Shown one piece after another: positions 1-11,800 of a stretch of DNA of 64,000 nt; the stretch's first letter is position 1; each line of letters opens with the position of its first letter. The stretch comes from Acanthaster planci (taxonomy: Eukaryota > Echinodermata > Asteroidea > Valvatida > Acanthasteridae), in contig NW_019091386.1 in the NCBI RefSeq assembly GCF_001949145.1, positions 572,777 through 636,776 of the forward strand. The letters run 5' to 3'. The translations under genes and the position numbers were made by a program. Below the pieces are notes generated by a model. It searched no databases. It saw only the letters and a list, made by a program, of their open reading frames with translations, and was not told where the DNA came from.

Positions 1-952
1 CCTTTGTGGAATGGTCCGACAGGAACATGCGTTCCCATCGGAACATCCTCATTTGGGTAGCTTCATATCGCCCATGTACAAATCTTTGCCCAATGTGCAA
101 AAACGGAGCCCGCCATGACAAACGAGCGTAGGTAAATCACTTTGCTTTTATGATGGGCCTAATTTGAGTAAGAATTGGCAGTAAACTGAAGATGGAAATG
201 TGCTGTGGCAAGATTTGTTAAGCTGATGATGGCAATTTTATTTTTGACTGAGATACAAACAAGAAAAACACTACTACTATGTCAAGTGTGTGTATCACTG
301 GGCTATAGGCTACAATACCAACGTCGAGCTTAATTGCCTTAGTCATGTCGTTCAATCTTGTTAGTGGTTTTGAAAGACCTCACCCCGCACCACTTCATTT
401 ACAGGTTGGGTTTCCAAATTTTTTCTGATATGATGGAATACTTATGAGTAGAAACATTACAATGATAAAGCCCTGTGCCATTCAGGCCCGCAGATGAATA
501 GAACACTCGCGAGTACAGACGTTAAGATTAACACAATAAAATTACCAATGTCCAGAAATACTCTGAATTCATTGCATGGTAGGCTATATGTCATGGTGAA
601 CGTGGAAGAGAAAAACGGCAGAAAATTTAACCTTCATGAGGAGTAAATCATAAAATGCTGCACCCCAGCTGCTGTGCCTCAGACACGGTCCAGAAAATGA
701 ATTCCAGAAATCTTTCTTCCTTCTTACGAATGTAACAGCAGGACTGTTCCTCTGGGAATACCCATTACCAACGGAACACTGCCTGGAATGGTCCATGCAC
801 AAAGCGGAAGCCGATGGAATGCCAGCATTCCAGTGGGAACAGTCCAACGGAAAGGGAACCTTCCCGATTTTTGAGACGCTCCCATAAACTCTTTCACAGA
901 CTTCCATGTTTTAATTTCTTCTTTTGTCCTCTCGTACAAATTGGACGAGCAG
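1..952. other. Intron or upstream flank, no gene recognised
   Basis: I see no convincing exon here. The stretch ends in a pyrimidine-rich run and a CAG at 950-952 that works as the splice acceptor for the exon at 953, so at least its right part is intron of that gene. Around 741-850 the motif ggaatg/cattcc recurs in both orientations and makes small hairpins. The open frames in this stretch lack family features. Confidence 0.5.
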
Positions 953-1137
953 ACTCGGGCGAGGCCAAAAAGGCAGCCAGGAGGGAGGACCTGGCGACAG
1001 CGTCTCCGCTCAAAACCACCAAGGAGCAGTTGAAGGAGCAGAAGATGCTGGAGAAAAAGCGGGAGGTGCGACGGAGGAGGTCACTGAACAAGCGCTACTT
1101 CTCGGATGAGTTCTCATCCTCCATGCAAGGGGTGAAA
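953..1137 (+). CDS. Exon with basic helical segment of the unnamed charged protein
   Basis: An internal exon of 185 nt. The acceptor CAG follows a pyrimidine run at 915-933, and the donor is a consensus GTAAGT at 1138-1143. It starts after the first base of a codon and ends on a codon boundary, matching the phase of the next exon at 3301. The encoded segment is rich in Lys, Arg and Glu and is predicted by eye to be helical. Confidence 0.6.
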
Positions 1138-4100
1138 GTAAGTCACTCTGACAAACCTGAGGTGGAATTATCCCGGGAACGCTTTGCGCCAACATGGTGC
1201 GTGCGTTGCTTCTCAGTGAATTTGAAATAGACAGGCTTATTGTCATGTTGTCCTCTCATTGGTTGGAAAGAGCCATGCTGGTCGGGAGTGTTCATGTTGT
1301 TAGAGCAGGGATGCAACCATGACGCGAGCATTTCCTAGTCGTTCGTGGACCAGTGGAGTTCATTTCTGACCAAATTGCACCCTCTTGGTACAGCTCGAGG
1401 CTCCTCCAGATTTCAGCAAACCAAAACTGACTTGAAATTGTGTGACTAAGGCACATAATGCAATGTGGGGAAAGCCCTTCACTGAAATGCATTTGACCAC
1501 GCATGGTATAAAGCTAGGAGTGAAAACACGTTGGTTACTGATATTAATTCTCTACTCAACCAAACAAGTCTTACGCTTCCCTCTTTTTGAAGACAAAGTT
1601 TGGCATTTGTCAAAATATTTTGTGCAAAACTCAATTCCTGCTGTGTGTAGATTGGAAGTCTGGTTCACTGTTCCGTGATGCATGTAGCAGACTTGGATAT
1701 TTACAGTGCCATGCGTGTTGGAATTTAAATTCGTCATTTATTTTCTGTAAAATACATGAATGCAGCCTGTCACGTAATCCATTTATACGGTGTTTTTGTG
1801 ACCCGTTCTGGAAGACAGTGACACAAATCACCATTTCTGTATCATTAGAGGGCAATAGTGTTTTCAAATGTACATTTCACTATCATCAGTTATGTCTTAA
1901 ACTCTTAACCATTTATATCAAACTCCTATGGTACTTGTGTACGCCCAGAAAGTTTAGTTTAGATAAATATTGACGACCTTGGAAATTTTTCCTGCATACT
2001 GTAATTAGATGGTGACGTTACAAATTACCCAATTGTTCCACATGCCCGAATGAGAACTGCTTCAGTGGCCCCATCCATAGCAGTTGCGCATTGACGCCAT
2101 GTACTTTTGTAACCATATTTTAAGATTCATGTTTTGTTCGTTTTGTGATTCATGTCACTTCTTTCCAGAGCAGATCACAATTTGATACCGTCTTCCAACT
2201 CACACCAACTATGCATTTAGGTAAAAGCGGTCGACTATTTGCTTTGTTCCCAAACCAAAGTGGTGTGAAGGGTTTTTGGTGGTAAAACTGAGGGCTTTTT
2301 CCTCATTCGTCTGGTGGCGGATTCAAAGCGATCAATGTGTAGATTTTGCACGATTTCCATGTGACAGCGTTTAAAATCTTCATCGGCCTTCAGAGGCATT
2401 TGCATGTTGGGGTATTCAAAGCCTTTGTCAGGCTTCAGAGCCAGTGAGATTTGTAACATCAGACAGATTCATTCGGCATACTTATTTTGTGTTTTGGTAA
2501 CAGTGCAACACTCAAATCAACAGGAGCACCTTGAGTAACAGCTTTACGCTTTAAAAGCCAGGGGCCAATTTCATAGAGCTGCTTAAGCACAGACTTTGCT
2601 TAAGCACAAAAAAACCTTGCTTAATTAACAAAGGTTACCAGCTTAAACTCCATGTGATTGTCATGCTAACCAAAAGACAGGTAAATACCATTCCAAAACA
2701 ATTTACATCACAAGAAGTTTTGGCTGGTAACCTGATTTGTCAAGCAAGGTTTTTTCACACTTAAACAAATTTTTCACTTCAGCAGCGCTATGAAATCTTG
2801 ATACTATCTTAAAAGCTTGGTGAAGTAGCAGATATTTCATCACAGGTTTTTTTTCTGGATAATACTTGACTTGTAAGTAAAAAGTCTACAAAGCTGAAAG
2901 CATTTTCTAGAGACCGTAGGTTTGTACTTTGATGGTACTCGCATGCTTGAATCACCCAGCTGCCATATTCCATTTCTCGTCTAATTCATCAAACTCTTCA
3001 ACATTTTGCGGTTAACATTGATCATGAAAATCAAACCAGGGGTCATGAATTAAATTTTTTATTTGAATATTAAAAATATTTCAGAATCCCCTTACATCTG
3101 TTCATGCAGATTACATGGTGTATGTTGTTTAAAACTCACTGTGTTATCTTTTGCCCATCATAGAGCTTTTAGCATCAAAGTTTTTAGTGTTCAAATCAAC
3201 TAATCACCTATTATATTATGACCTAGAAGTTTCTCCAAAGGACTCTAGTGAGATGTGTGTCACTGAATAATTTCCCCCCTGTTTTTTTTTACTTTCGCAG
3301 GAGCCCGTTTCTCAACAAGAAGATGATGAGGAGAAGCAGCAGGAGGTGGTCCAGGCACCGGACCTGGTCCCCCTGACAGCGTTCATTCGCAGGGAGAAGC
3401 TCCAGTGCTTCCACCTGATCTACCGGGAGCGGCGGGAGCCCCAGGTCAGGTGCCACCACCTCCTCACCCAGGGCCTGAGCGGGGAACAGCAGAGGAAACT
3501 GAGTTCGCGGAAGCGCAAGGAGAGGAGGGACTCCAAGGTCCCCAGGTTCTCTTTCCCTCAGGGCAAGGCTGCCGCTGCTGCCGGTGTACCTGGTGAGAGA
3601 AGCGGTAAGCCCACTTCCTCATTGGAGTCAGCCAGAGGCCAGAAGAAACTAGGGCAGGAGCAGGTACCGGAAAAGAAGCAGGGGGAGGAAGTGTCAGAGC
3701 TCCGACAGACATCGAGAGATGTCCAGGACAATCCTGGAGAGAAAAATGTGGAGCAACTGACAGGAGATGAGGAAGTTGAAAAACGGGATGGAAGCCCTGA
3801 ACTGCAGGCCGAGCCAATCCAAGGGCCACCTGATGAGCAGCAGCAGGTGGGAGATGTTCCTGCGTCCATTGACGAAGAAGAGTCTCACCTTATTGAGCAG
3901 CAAGGCAAGTTGGTGGAGGAGTTCGTACAAGAAGAGATTCAGGCGAAAGAAGAGGTCCAACAGGAGGCAAAGCCTGGAGGGGTCCAAGATGAATTATGGC
4001 AGTTGGCAGATGAGCCTATGCAGGATTTACAAGAACAGAAGGGAGAAGAAATGCAGAGGAGGGAAGAACAAGATAAAAGAGATGAGCCTCCAGAAGAGAA

Positions 4101-5440
4101 GAATGGGGAGGTCAAGGGGGAGGGAGAGGAGCTTCCAAATTGCAACCAGGCTTCAGAGCCAGAAGCCGAGAAATTGCCTGAAGAAACTGGGAAGGAGGTT
4201 GTGGAGGACACAACTCAAGAAGAGCAGACAGTACAAGATGAGGTGCCAGAGGATGTCACCAAGATGGATTGTTCCGAGGAACAGACAGTGGGTAAGACAG
4301 CATTGCAAGAAACGGTTGAACTGTCACTCAGGGATGCTACCCCCTATAAGCAAGGAGCAAATCCTCCGCAAGTGAAAGATATAGAGCCAGCAGCCGCCAC
4401 TGAGCCCACAGTTCCCTCAGAATTGCCAAGCGATGAGATTGATAACCCACCGACTCCCACGCAGGATGAGCCCTCCATTTACCCGGAGGCAGATTCGGAG
4501 TCTGAAGAGCACAGCGATAAAGGTTCCTCCATCCCCATCTACACGGTACACAGTCCCAAACACCTGCCGCTTGGATCTGTGTTCAAACTGAGCCAGACGT
4601 CTCTACAGGACATGAAGCCTTTAAGTGGGGTACGGGTAGAGACGAAAACAGTCTCTAAAGACAGTAATGCATCTGCAGCTGATGACTCCGAAAAACACAG
4701 TGAAGCTAGTTACCAGCTTGAAGACAGTCATGACAGCAACACAGACAGTGACAAACACAGAACAGGCACTAAAGTATCACACTCGGAACTGCAAGATAAA
4801 CCGACCGCCAGCGAGACTTCAGAGTCATCCCAGGCAGAGAGTCGCTATGGGACTCGGCCAAAGCGTCACGCCACCTCTCCGCGGGACTCGCAAGATGACG
4901 ACTACTTTTATTATGGCCAGCCCAAGCGGGGCCGCTACTCGCAGTCCCCCATCTCCCCGCAGGAGGAGGGGGACAAGGCTGGCCGCTCCCGGGCCAGGAG
5001 GGTGTCGACTGACAGTGGGAAGTCAGATGGCACCGGCCGCGAGGCTGCAGAGACCCCCACCCGGCCGTTGCGTCAGAGGCATGTCTCCCCGCCCCGCCGA
5101 TACTCCCCCAGCGACACCAGAGTGTCTCACCGGAGGTCATCCACGTCCGTCATCCCACACCTCCGCTGCACCGACGGCACCCGCAAAGCAGTCGAGGCGG
5201 GGCTCCTCACCCTCTGCGCACGAGCACTTCACGCGACGTTCCTCTGGTCGAGAGGAGGCCAAGCGGGGAAACCGCTACTCAGATATGTACTACTACAACG
5301 AGCGCGGGTCCCGTAACCAAGCGGCCAGCAGGGGAGGGGAAAGAGGAAGGGCCTCGGAACCGGTCAGCAGTCGGCGATCATCCAGACGATCCTTGGACGA
5401 GAGGCCAGGCAATCAGACCTCCACTAAGCGAAGAAAGTAG
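953..5440 (+). CDS. 3' part of a charged, disordered, probably nuclear protein
   Basis: Two exons are supported: 953-1137 (acceptor CAG at 950-952, donor GTAAGT at 1138) and 3301-5440 (acceptor tttcgcag ending at 3300). They join in phase 0. The first encodes a basic coiled-coil-like stretch (KEQLKEQKMLEKKREVRRRR, then SLNKRYFSDEF). The second opens with acidic residues (EPVSQQEDDEEKQQE) and a short ordered-looking piece (PLTAFIRREKLQCFHLIYRE), followed by about 500 residues rich in Glu, Gln, Lys and Ser, and ends in Arg/Ser-rich sequence and a KRRK tail. I do not recognise the family; chromatin or RNA-associated is a guess from composition. The 5' exons lie left of the window. From 3301 the reading is frame 1, but the plausible C-terminus (stop TAG 5438-5440) is in frame 2, so an indel or a tiny intron lies near 5122-5191. 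A CAG|GTAAAC at 5452-5460 could be a donor in the 3' UTR. Confidence 0.6.
1252..1405 (+). repeat. Dispersed repeat family R1, copy 1
   Basis: This roughly 155-bp stretch is related to 24866-25020 and 31965-32125, in the same orientation. Shared landmarks, in order, are cattggttg, gggagtgttcat.ttgtta, cgt.cgtg.accag and a closing ctcttggtacagctcgagg (copies 1 and 2) or ccctctagtggtccagc (copy 3). No open frame is conserved. A short non-autonomous element is the likely nature. Confidence 0.55.
2563..2800. repeat. Foldback element (GGCCAATTTCATAGAGCT family)
   Basis: A palindromic element of about 240 bp. The left arm reads ggccaatttcatagagct, then cttaagcac, aaccttgcttaa and ggttaccagc. The right arm is the imperfect reverse complement: ggctggtaacc, caagcaaggtttttt, cagcgctatgaaat. 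The layout is that of a hairpin MITE. From general familiarity, similar sequences are common in echinoderm introns. Confidence 0.6.
5122..5191 (+). other. Frame break in the unnamed gene: 70-nt intron or indel
   Basis: Frame 1 carries an Arg/Ser-rich protein up to about 5121, and frame 2 carries the same kind of sequence from about 5150 to the stop at 5440. Removing 5122-5191 (GT at 5122, AG at 5190-5191, 70 nt) joins the two frames in phase 0 and gives ..YSPSDTR followed by SRRGSSPSAHEH. The donor (AGA|GTGTCT) and the pyrimidine tract are weak, so a one-base assembly error is an equal alternative. Confidence 0.4.
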
Positions 5441-8400
5441 ATCCTCTCTATCAGGTAAACCTTGAAATTGTTGCTGAAATTGTTACTGTGGAGCCCCTTG
5501 TATCTCAAAAGCAGACAGTGACACTAGTGAATAAATTTAGTCGTAAAAAAGGAAGTACCGTGCAAATTTGCAAGTTGCCGATTATTAAAGCCAGGAATGG
5601 GCCTGTCGTGAAGTACCACTCCACACCTGGTATTTTGTGATCACATTTGTTCCTGCTGTTTACATTTTCTGAGCTAAAACAAAGTGGAGTACAATGTTTG
5701 CAGACATATGTACAAGTACTTGGTGATTTTGTTTTGCCAACAGAAGAACAGCACTGTGACTGTTCAAACATTGTATAAGACTTTTCCGGCACGCGTTCAA
5801 AAAAAAAAGCAGCGATAAGATGTACCCCTTACACTTCATAGGAAGTAGGTTTGTTGTTGATGTTAACCTGCAAAAACTTGCCATTATATTTAGTAGTGAT
5901 GTTGTGAATGGGCGACATGTTGGGTGGTGCATTACACATGTACAACTTTGTACATGATGTACACTTGTAGTAGCCGATGTATAATTGAGGGTAATCATGC
6001 GGAAATACATGTACACCATTTTTCCCCTGGAAATTCCATGGTCAGTTCCCAGTTGGGTCCGTATCTGCCTCTTGGGTGTTTTGAGGTACATCAGAGTTTT
6101 GTAAATTTTGGCTCAAAATATCAAAGATGTCAGAATGACCAGATTGTATCACAGTGGGCAAAAAAAAAAACTGCATGAGGATATTAATTTATTTGTAAGG
6201 TGTATGCATAATGAGCTGCTTTTGATACATGTGCTCTACTTGAAGGCACCACTGAAACACACAGATTGTCCTTTTTTACAAGTGTGGACGCCCCTTACAA
6301 TCTGTGCACCCATCCTGCTCTTTTCTGCGACCACCATCATTGGTTGGCTTCATCCATGCACATGAATAAGAATTAGCCGTCAACTTGCTGAAGTATATTT
6401 CATGAGTTTTCCCACATTCATGTAGGTTACTGGAGATGGATCCAACCAACCGGCTTCAAGTTGACGAGTTATGTATACCAGGGGTGAGATTGACCAATAT
6501 TAAAAATAGCTGTACTGCTCAAAAAGGCATGAAAAAGCTGAACTGTGGAAATCTCGTATACTTTCGTACACAGCCAGTGAGGAAAAAAAAGCTGAAATCC
6601 AAAACAAAAAAAAATGAGAAATCTCACCCCTGGTCTGCTTGCATGATGACCAACTACATGAAAATTGATGTACTACAGTCACATTATAAATGGTTGTGAA
6701 CAGAGACAGTCATGTCATTTTAACTTCAAAAAACAGGGAATAATTTCAAACAGATGCACCATGCAAATGTGTAATTATCATTTTATTTACTTTTTAATGA
6801 AAGATTTTCTTTTGTCAGAAAAAGGCAGAAATGTGATTTCAAAATGTTTTCTATTTAAGTCTTCTCTAAACCCATTTATCCTCAAGTGTTTCCTTTGAAC
6901 TTCCAATCTCATTCTAGGTACATTTGATCATAGGAGATTTTACATGATAAACATATTTCATAGACTTTTTAAAGTAAAGATTAGCACCAGTATTGTAAAG
7001 GAGAGCTGTATTTTTTTTCTCGTTTGCATTAGAAATGCAATTTGTTAAAAATGCAAGGAAACTTTGCATGCATACACGTACATGTATATCCAAGAAAGGT
7101 GTAAGTTATCTATCCAAGCTCTGTAGCAATTGTACATGTAACGAGTTGGAAGTGCTTTCATGTATTCAATGTGGCTACTGGAATAAAACGTCAAACATAT
7201 ATGACAGCTCTACTTCTATGGCAGGGATAAATGAGTACTACGTAAAATTTAACTACATGTCCATGAACACGTATATGTAATAATAGCATTCTACCGACTT
7301 CTTTGATCGAATAATATCGTTGATAGAAATTGCATTTTTATGATGACATAATTTAAAATTGTACAACCGTGGCATAAAATCTGCCACTAAATAAATATAC
7401 AAGTTCATCTTTCACAATTCCAAAGCAATGCCGTAATATTTGTGCTACACAACCACATGAAGACATAGGCAGTCAATGCTCACCAAACCCCACCAGCCTT
7501 AGGAGAAAAATTTTGCATTCCTATTTGAGCTCGAGTGAGCCTTTTGCGCCCCCCCAATTGTGGGCAATAAATGTAATTATTATGTACACGACGAGGCGAA
7601 AGCACTGGAGTGGAAAATTGTGAACAGCGGCCACCAAGGCAACCAGGCCTGAAATATAACGCCACTTACCCCAACACCATTTATACCCCATTTGAAAGGT
7701 TTCTGAAGCAAGAACAAAATTAGCCTTTCCTACGAGCACTGCTGCTCTGTCCAAAAGGGATAAAGTTCTTAAATTTCAAGGTGACGGTAAAACAATCTTT
7801 GGTCTGATGGCAGCCCAAGAAGGAGCATGATGATCCTCCAAAGGAATTTGCCACAAATTTCAACTCCTCCTTCCCCACAACGGACTCGAGTGATGTGCCA
7901 CATGCAATAAATTAGAATTAAATACATATTCATATCTATATGTCGATATTACAGAATAACAATTTTTCTGATATTTACATAACAGGAAAAAAAACAAGTT
8001 GTGGTGATGCCAATGTGAAATTGCCACAGCATGGCTGATTTAAACGGGTCCATACTTCTTGGTACGTACAGTACGCAGTGTGATATTTTTTCTTGCAGTA
8101 AATTGCCGTTCAGTTTACGCCTTGCATGACATGAACTTGTTCAACTCGGGCCAAATTCATTTATGCCATGCACAATTTCACTATGTTATGCATCAAACTC
8201 TGCTAAACCAAAGTACATCCACTAATGGTATAAACATACATAGACTTACGGACTGGTCAAAAGATTTTCAATGATACACATGCATTTCAAACAAAACCTA
8301 GTTACAATGTAAATAAATAATTTAAGTACCGCCGCAAGTGTGGAAGCATCAGTGAACATTGTTTAACAAACGTCTAAATTTTGTAGGGTTTTCTGGGCCA

Positions 8401-8875
8401 GGACGGATGAGGTGTTTGTGAGTGTTTCTTTGAATCTTGGTGCTCTATAGCCGAATGGAGATCAGGTACACTTCATATACCTGTGTTCAGTGAACAGAGC
8501 TTGTTCTCAAAAGCAAGAATTATTTGTACAGGCCCTTAATACTATGGTACTATCAAAGACAAAGATACTTTAACACAATGACCACACTGACGTCTATGTA
8601 CTGACTGGATAGTGCGCGCTATATCACTGTGCACAAACAAATGAGGCCTCCTCAGCTCCATTATTTGGGCCTCCAAAGATACTGCCCTGTAAACTGATCC
8701 TGAGTCTTCAGCTCAGTTTTTGTAAGGCATGTGAGCAAAGTTGGGCCTCCAAAAGATGGCGCCTGGTGACTTCCAGCCCTCGGTCCAGTCAGTATACAGA
8801 GATCAGGTGACTGTGTTACTTAGCTGTTGTTTGGCAGAGTTGGTCAGCGGCGTTGAGTTGAAGGCACTGCGCGGC
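5441..8875. other. 3' UTR and intergenic DNA, no gene recognised
   Basis: The stretch lies between two convergent genes. Its left end is 3' UTR of the plus-strand gene, and its right end is probably 3' UTR of SUFU on the minus strand. It is AT-rich with scattered acatgtac runs. Short open frames (for example 6436-6699 on the plus strand) show no domain or conserved-looking sequence. Confidence 0.5.
5530..5535 (+). promoter_or_regulatory. Candidate poly(A) signal of the unnamed gene
   Basis: AATAAA lies about 90 nt after the stop at 5440, a reasonable distance for a short 3' UTR if no 3' UTR intron is used. Confidence 0.35.
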
Positions 8876-11800
8876 TCAGTCGTTGGGCGTGATAGTGATG
8901 AACAATCCCTTCTCTGGCCACTGGTACGTTTTTGGAAGGTCGATCTGCATGGGTAAATACAATCCTGACATTGTGAGCAAAATGCTGAGCACTTGTCCCG
9001 CTGGCGGAGCATTCTTTGAATTTTGAGACAGAATTCAACTTTAAAATACAAGGAGAGAAAAGGAAAGTCGCTGACAAGAATTGGGGTATTTTGCATCAGA
9101 AAAACTACTGGGTGGGACGATTTGCACTGGAACAATCAACCAGTGGCATTCGTGTCCACCACAAGTCCAGTCAAAAGTCCTCACAAGGCTAGTCATAAGT
9201 CCCTTCACAAGGCCAGTCATAAGTAACAGGGTGAAGATGGCAAAGGAATGCCGCTGTCACAGTTCATTGGAATGGCTTGTGAACTGGCTTAAGACCGAAT
9301 GACTTGTGATGGACTTACAGGGATTGGTGATGGACTCGAATACAACACTGCAATCAACTGAGTTGATTACCTGTTCAGAAGCTGACAGCTCATCAAGTTC
9401 CTCCTCCAGCAAGTTGATGAAGTCACTGGTGAACAACACCTGGCACGTGGGAACAAGCATGAAAGAAGTTTGGACAGGGTTCCTCATAGTGGCCTATCCC
9501 CCTAGTCTCATAGGCAACCAGTTACCGCTTTCTCTATGCCTAGGACACCCAAGCCCCATGCAAAATAATGATGCTGAAGCTGAAGGCATGCTGCAACTTG
9601 GGCGTTTTCATGGTCCAGACTTTTCCCAAGGCTTTGCACAAATGCTTACAAGATGTAAAAACAAACTAGATAAAAGAAAAAAATAGTCCAATTGATTTGA
9701 TTTTGTACATAAAGAGCAGTCTAGGACTATTTTATGTGAAAGTAAAGTTCAAAATCAACGGTGTGAGAGGGTGGATCTTATAGTGGTGTAAAGCAAGGTC
9801 TCAGTGGAAGTTTCACCATAAAGAGCACAGTTCTATCTCAACTTGGATGTTATATTAACTCAAAAGAGAATTTGAAATCATTTGTAGGAAGTGATAGGTT
9901 CTTGGCCACAACATTGTGATTTACATCACTGTGCAGACGTTTCTTGTCTACTGACCTGTAGCCACTGTCCCCTGGCGGCATAAGGATGGGACTCTTCCAC
10001 AAAGGCGCCTTCCACGCCATTGGACACCAGTGTTATTGCACAATCTCCCGAGACGCTCTTGAAAGTAAAGTGGCGGCCGTGTCTTAAACGACCCCTATTG
10101 AGATACAAGGAGAAAAAATCCTTCCCGGTGAGCTATAATTCTTATAAATGTACCCTAAAATGTCTCCATTTTTTTTCAAATGAGAATCAGGCTTCAGAAA
10201 ACAGTAATGGAAAAAGCATCATAGCTCACTTCATAGACAAAGGCAGCAGTGCGGCAGCTTCATGGTTCAGCCTGATGTGGACCCGCTCCAGGCAGCGTGG
10301 GTTGCCCAGCTCCACGAGGTTGCCCTGGGGATCACTGTCGCTGTCCAGTGACGACTGCCGTTGGGACTGTAGGTACGGTGGGTTGGCGGGGGGCTTGCCG
10401 GCCTGCGGGTTGGAGATGGGCGGCAGGGCTGGACGCTCACTGGCTAGACCCTTCTTGAGGGCGGCTTTGATCTGTTCTGACTCTGCAAGACAATGCAAAT
10501 GACTCCACGTTAATGAAACACAGAAAAACAGCTATCTAGATTTGATGTTTCATGTATATTCATAGTATATTCATAGGCTGTTGAACAAAAGCCCTTCTCG
10601 AACACAGCTAGCTGGTTTTAAGCCTACCAGTCAGCTGGTTTTAAGCCTACCAGCCAGCTGGTTTTAAACCTTCCAGCCAGCTGGTTTTAAGCCTACCAGC
10701 CAGCTGGTTTTCAACCTTCCAGCCAGCTGGTTTTAAGCCCACAGGAGTATGTTGCATTGGGCTACATTTGGCTCCACCTCGTTCAAAATTGCCAATTTTC
10801 AGACTGAGGGAACTACAGGTAGTCCTACTGAACAGTGCCCTGTTAGATCCTGTGATGGCTAAAATGGTTAAAATGCCTTGCTCAGGAACACAAAATGATT
10901 GTGGTAAAGAACTGCACAGAGAAATCTTGAATTGGATGTACCGGGTCACACCACAGCTAGACCACTTTTGCCAGATCACTCTTAGGGATCGTAAAAGTGT
11001 ACGCTGCATGGCATTATCTGATACTCGACTTCTACTGCGGCGACAACTCACGCTGCGGGGAGATTCTCTGCGACAGTGGCTTCTCATCCCCAGACACCTC
11101 CAGGTCATCGGGCTCCTGCCAGGAGCAGCGGGCGCTGACCCCACTCAGGTTGGAGCCGTCCATGTCGATGCCCCGCTCCACCTCATCCTGCAGGTGGGGG
11201 TTCAGTTCAAAGATGGTCTCCCCTCTCCGCATGTCTGTGATCAGCCACTCCCCCCCAGCCCTGAAGTCAAACAACATTTTGTGCAATGATAATTGTATTC
11301 TAAACAATCTGAACCAGTGTCTTGTTCTTTTCCTTTAACCCCTTGGCGACGGGAATTTCTTTCCGAAAGCTGACTCCAAGAATTCCAGCCTCGCTTGGTC
11401 ACGAAGGCCACCTGCCAAACCGCAAATTCTCGGTTTGTGGCCCTCCGTGCTCTGCACGCTTTGAATTACACGGGGAAAAGGCTGATTGTTCGGTGGCATG
11501 CAGCTCTACTCACCCTTTCACATTCCCATTGCCTCTTTTCAAAGTGGGGACTATTCTGAAGCTGGTGATTATGATGCAAATTCCATCTTTTCATTTCTGG
11601 GCTATGCATAAAGACCAACTACCATATATACAAGAGCCAGGGTCTGCCTTCTTTCACCGTGTTCGCTCGAGCGTGGACCGAGAATAATAGCTGAAAAGCG
11701 GGCTGAGATCTCAATTTTTATGGCATTTCTAGCCGTGTCCCAGCGCGAAGGGGTTAAAGACACGTGTTGCTCATGCTCCAAAACATACCTCTGACAATGA

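Larger units (their letters stand above)
1138..3300 (+). other. Intron of the unnamed charged protein gene
   Basis: A GT-AG intron of about 2.2 kb. It holds one copy of a dispersed repeat (about 1252-1405) and a foldback element (2563-2800), both listed separately. No other coding signal is visible. Confidence 0.55.

Noticed and set aside
741-850. ggaatg/cattcc-rich stretch as a possible promoter array or exon
   Set aside because: The repeats are short and irregular, and no splice sites or conserved frame support an exon.
9257-9370. Continuation of the SUFU exon to the stop at 9257
   Set aside because: A CAG|GTAATC donor ends the exon at 9371, and the true last exon (LPKTYQWPE) is found at 8944-8876.
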